6,308 bases of DNA from Bacteroidales bacterium (GTDB lineage Bacteria; Bacteroidota; Bacteroidia; Bacteroidales; F082). Under the pieces are notes generated by a model, which saw only the letters and a program-made list of their open reading frames with translations, did not search any database and was not told where the DNA came from. The stretch spans positions 1 to 6,308 of the forward strand of contig JADYZK010000482.1 of NCBI GenBank assembly GCA_020853175.1. Reading direction: 5' to 3'. Position numbers and translations under genes: made by a program. Positions 6,256-6,308 of this stretch are shown here, one piece after another. Position 1 is the first letter of the stretch; each line of letters opens with the position of its first letter.

Positions 6256-6283
6256 TTTGATTTTCTGACAATAGTGAATCAAA
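6256..6283 (+). other. Weak hairpin just after infB
   Basis: TTTGATT (6256-6262) and AATCAAA (6277-6283) are perfect 7-bp inverted arms around a 14-base loop, seven bases after the infB stop. The stem has only one G-C pair and no T-run follows directly (GGTATTTT), so it is at best a weak terminator or an RNA-end stabiliser. The operon may continue past the window edge. Confidence 0.25.
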
Positions 6284-6308
6284 GGTATTTTCCAATGGTT
6301 TTCAATAA

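Noticed and set aside
6280..6287. CAAAGGTA, a minus-strand match to the -7 consensus that would drive antisense transcription into infB
   Set aside because: No -33 element is found at the right distance, and an isolated match to five or six fixed bases is expected by chance in this A/T-rich sequence.

Overview
The window looks like a chromosomal segment from a member of the Bacteroidota (Bacteroidetes). Four upstream sites match the phylum's promoter -7 box TAnnTTTG. Start codons have no Shine-Dalgarno sequence and sit in A/T-rich leaders. NusA is short and lacks the proteobacterial acidic repeats, and IF-2 is very long with the phylum's N-terminal layout. No mobile element, CRISPR array or resistance gene is seen.

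Layout. Bases 1-647 (minus strand) hold the 5' part of a membrane-anchored sensor protein. It has two transmembrane segments around a periplasmic domain of about 160 residues, and its cytoplasmic output domain is cut off by the window edge. A well-formed minus-strand promoter lies at 733-763. The gap up to 924 also carries a plus-strand promoter that drives a tRNA-Gln(UUG) gene at 925-995, which ends in a strong intrinsic terminator (1001-1033). After a short spacer with a 16-bp near-palindrome, a second plus-strand promoter (1128-1135) starts the main operon: rimP (1209-1673), nusA (1693-2928) and infB (2980-6249). A further -7 box (2935-2942) lies between nusA and infB and may give infB its own supply of transcript.

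How the genes work together. This is the conserved rimP-nusA-infB translation/transcription cluster. RimP matures the 30S subunit, NusA controls pausing, termination and antitermination by RNA polymerase, and IF-2 is the GTPase that places initiator tRNA on the 30S subunit and promotes 70S formation.

The most interesting part is the rimP leader (about 1141-1208). It holds a terminator-like hairpin with a U-run, an upstream G-run able to pair with the same C-run (a possible antiterminator), a 19-codon upstream ORF that reads through the hairpin and overlaps the rimP start, and an all-A/T inverted repeat abutting that start. Together these suggest attenuation or NusA feedback control of the operon. 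This is inference from sequence only.
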